From Planctomycetota bacterium (GTDB lineage Bacteria > Planctomycetota > UBA1135 > UBA2386): DNA of 6,286 nucleotides. Both the position numbers and the translations under genes were made by a program. The notes beneath the pieces were generated by a model. It worked only from the letters and a program-made list of their open reading frames with translations, made no database searches and was not told the origin of the DNA. The DNA lies in assembly GCA_947455805.1 (NCBI GenBank), contig CANGSN010000201.1, positions 1-6,286 of the forward strand, given 5' to 3'. The stretch's first letter is position 1; each line of letters begins with the position of its first letter. Positions 5,289-6,286 of this stretch are shown here, piece by piece.

Positions 5289-6286
5289 CGATCTGCTGCA
5301 GCGCCTTCTGCGTGTCCGCCGCCGCGCGACCGTCGGTGCCGTGGTAGAGCAGCCCCTCGATCGCCGCGATCTTCGCGAGCGCCTGGTCGAGCAGCGGGTC
5401 GGCGCCCTTGCGGTAGGCCCCCACCGCCACCAGGTCGCGGTTCTCCTCGTAGTGCGCCAGCAGTTCGCGCAGCTTGCGCGCCCGCTTCTGGTGCTCCGGC
5501 GTGCTGACCTTCGGCATCAGACGGCTGATCGACGCCAGCACGTCGATCGCGGGGAACTTGCCGCGCTCGGCGATGCGGCGGTTCAGCACGATGTGGCCGT
5601 CGAGGTAGCCGCGCAGCGCGTCGGCGACCGGTTCGTTCATGTCGTCGCCGTCGACGAGCACGGTGAACAGGCCGGTGATGGTGCCGGTGCCGTCGGAGCC
5701 GAGGCGTTCGACGAGGCGCGGCAGCGAGGCGAACAGCGACGGCGGGTAGCCGCGCAGCGTCGGCGGCTCGCCGGCGGCGAGGCCGACCTCGCGCACCGCC
5801 ATCGCGTAGCGCGTCACCGAGTCCATCATGAACAGCACGTCGGCGCCCTGCGCGCGGAACGCTTCGGCGATGGTGACCGCGGTCAGCGGCGCCTTCAGGC
5901 GCAGCATCGGCGCCGCGTCGGACGTGCAGGCGACGACGACGCTCTTCTGCAGGCCTTCGGGACCGAGCGCTTCGGTGACGAACTCGCCGACTTCGCGGCC
6001 GCGTTCGCCGATCAGCGCGATGACGTTCACCTGCCCGGCCTTGCTGCGCGCGATGGCACCCATCAACGTCGACTTGCCGACGCCGGAGCCGGCGAAGATG
6101 CCGACGCGCTGGCCCTTGCCGAGCGTCAGCATGCCGTCGATCGCGGCGACGCCGGTCTCGACCGGTTGGTGGATCGGTGCGCGCGACAGCGGCGACGGCG
6201 CGTCGCCGGTCAGCGGGCGCAGCGCTCCATGGATCGGCGGACCGCCGTCGATCGGCCGGCCGAGCGCGTCGACGACGCGGCCGAGC
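5278..6286 (-). CDS. fliI: Flagellum-specific ATP synthase / type III export ATPase FliI, 5' end cut by the window edge
   Basis: The ATPase of the flagellar type III export apparatus, acting at the cytoplasmic face of the basal body to unload and unfold export substrates. The visible 335 residues lack only the N-terminal part, perhaps 100 residues. Open codons continue upstream of the first visible Met (6130-6132) to the edge, and give LGRVVDALGRPIDG and PLSRAPIHQPVETGVAAID, which are conserved before the ATPase core, so that Met is internal. In visible numbering: Walker A GSGVGKST (66-73), the GERGRE motif with the catalytic Glu region (93-98), Walker B VLFMMD (150-155), REVGLAAGEPP (165-175) and GDDMNEPVADA (213-223). 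The DDMNEPVADA block favours flagellar FliI over virulence type III ATPases (SctN). The gene ends in TGA at 5278-5280, convergent with the dehydrogenase. fliJ, which often follows fliI, is not downstream. Other flagellar genes presumably lie to the right. Confidence 0.92.
   Translation of the reverse strand, partial: LGRVVDALGRPIDGGPPIHGALRPLTGDAPSPLSRAPIHQPVETGVAAIDGMLTLGKGQRVGIFAGSGVGKSTLMGAIARSKAGQVNVIALIGERGREVGEFVTEALGPEGLQKSVVVACTSDAAPMLRLKAPLTAVTIAEAFRAQGADVLFMMDSVTRYAMAVREVGLAAGEPPTLRGYPPSLFASLPRLVERLGSDGTGTITGLFTVLVDGDDMNEPVADALRGYLDGHIVLNRRIAERGKFPAIDVLASISRLMPKVSTPEHQKRARKLRELLAHYEENRDLVAVGAYRKGADPLLDQALAKIAAIEGLLYHGTDGRAAADTQKALQQIAGA

Noticed and set aside
2951..5347. A 798-codon plus-strand open frame overlapping the dehydrogenase in another phase
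   Set aside because: It is Arg, Pro and Gly-rich with no domain signal, while the frame beginning at 2994 carries every conserved IDH motif. This is the usual shadow frame of a GC-rich gene.
5278..6132. fliI starting at the Met codon 6130-6132
   Set aside because: The frame continues upstream to the window edge and encodes further conserved FliI sequence (LGRVVDALGRPIDG and PLSRAPI), so this Met is internal.

Overview
This is a GC-rich window, with G or C at most third codon positions in all the genes. It comes from a Gram-negative, flagellated bacterium: one end carries the C-terminal tail of a TolC/NodT-type outer-membrane efflux protein, and the other carries most of a flagellar export ATPase (FliI). 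None of the four visible gene starts has a clear Shine-Dalgarno sequence at normal spacing. That would fit a lineage that initiates largely without it, such as Planctomycetota, but the window does not settle the taxonomy. There is no tRNA, rRNA, CRISPR array, insertion sequence or phage signature. It reads as chromosomal housekeeping and accessory metabolism.

Layout: (1) bases 1-142, + strand, the tail of an RND-type efflux outer-membrane factor. (2) 153-878, +, a class I SAM methyltransferase of a type often found near polysaccharide genes, only 10 bases after the efflux gene. (3) 953-1981, -, a second, unrelated SAM methyltransferase with an NPPW motif, convergent with the first. (4) 2097-2825, -, a DUF2071 (YqjF-like) protein, probably upstream of gene 3 in one transcription unit. 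(5) 2994-5246, +, a 750-residue isocitrate dehydrogenase of the Thermus/Rickettsia type with extra segments. (6) 5278-6286, -, fliI, which runs off the right edge at its 5' end and converges on gene 5.

The genes do not form one obvious pathway; three strand switches divide the window into four small transcription blocks. The most notable object is the isocitrate dehydrogenase. Its substrate and metal residues match the classical family, and its cofactor loop has the Asp-Ile pair of NAD-dependent enzymes. However, the protein is about 250 residues longer than its closest recognisable type, because of an N-terminal insertion, a long linker and a helical insertion splitting the C-terminal domain. 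It also has substitutions at two normally invariant cofactor-side positions (D to Q in GDGIGPE, and H to G in the HG(T/S)AP loop). Compact hairpins overlap the stop codons of fliI and of the DUF2071 gene and may act as terminators.
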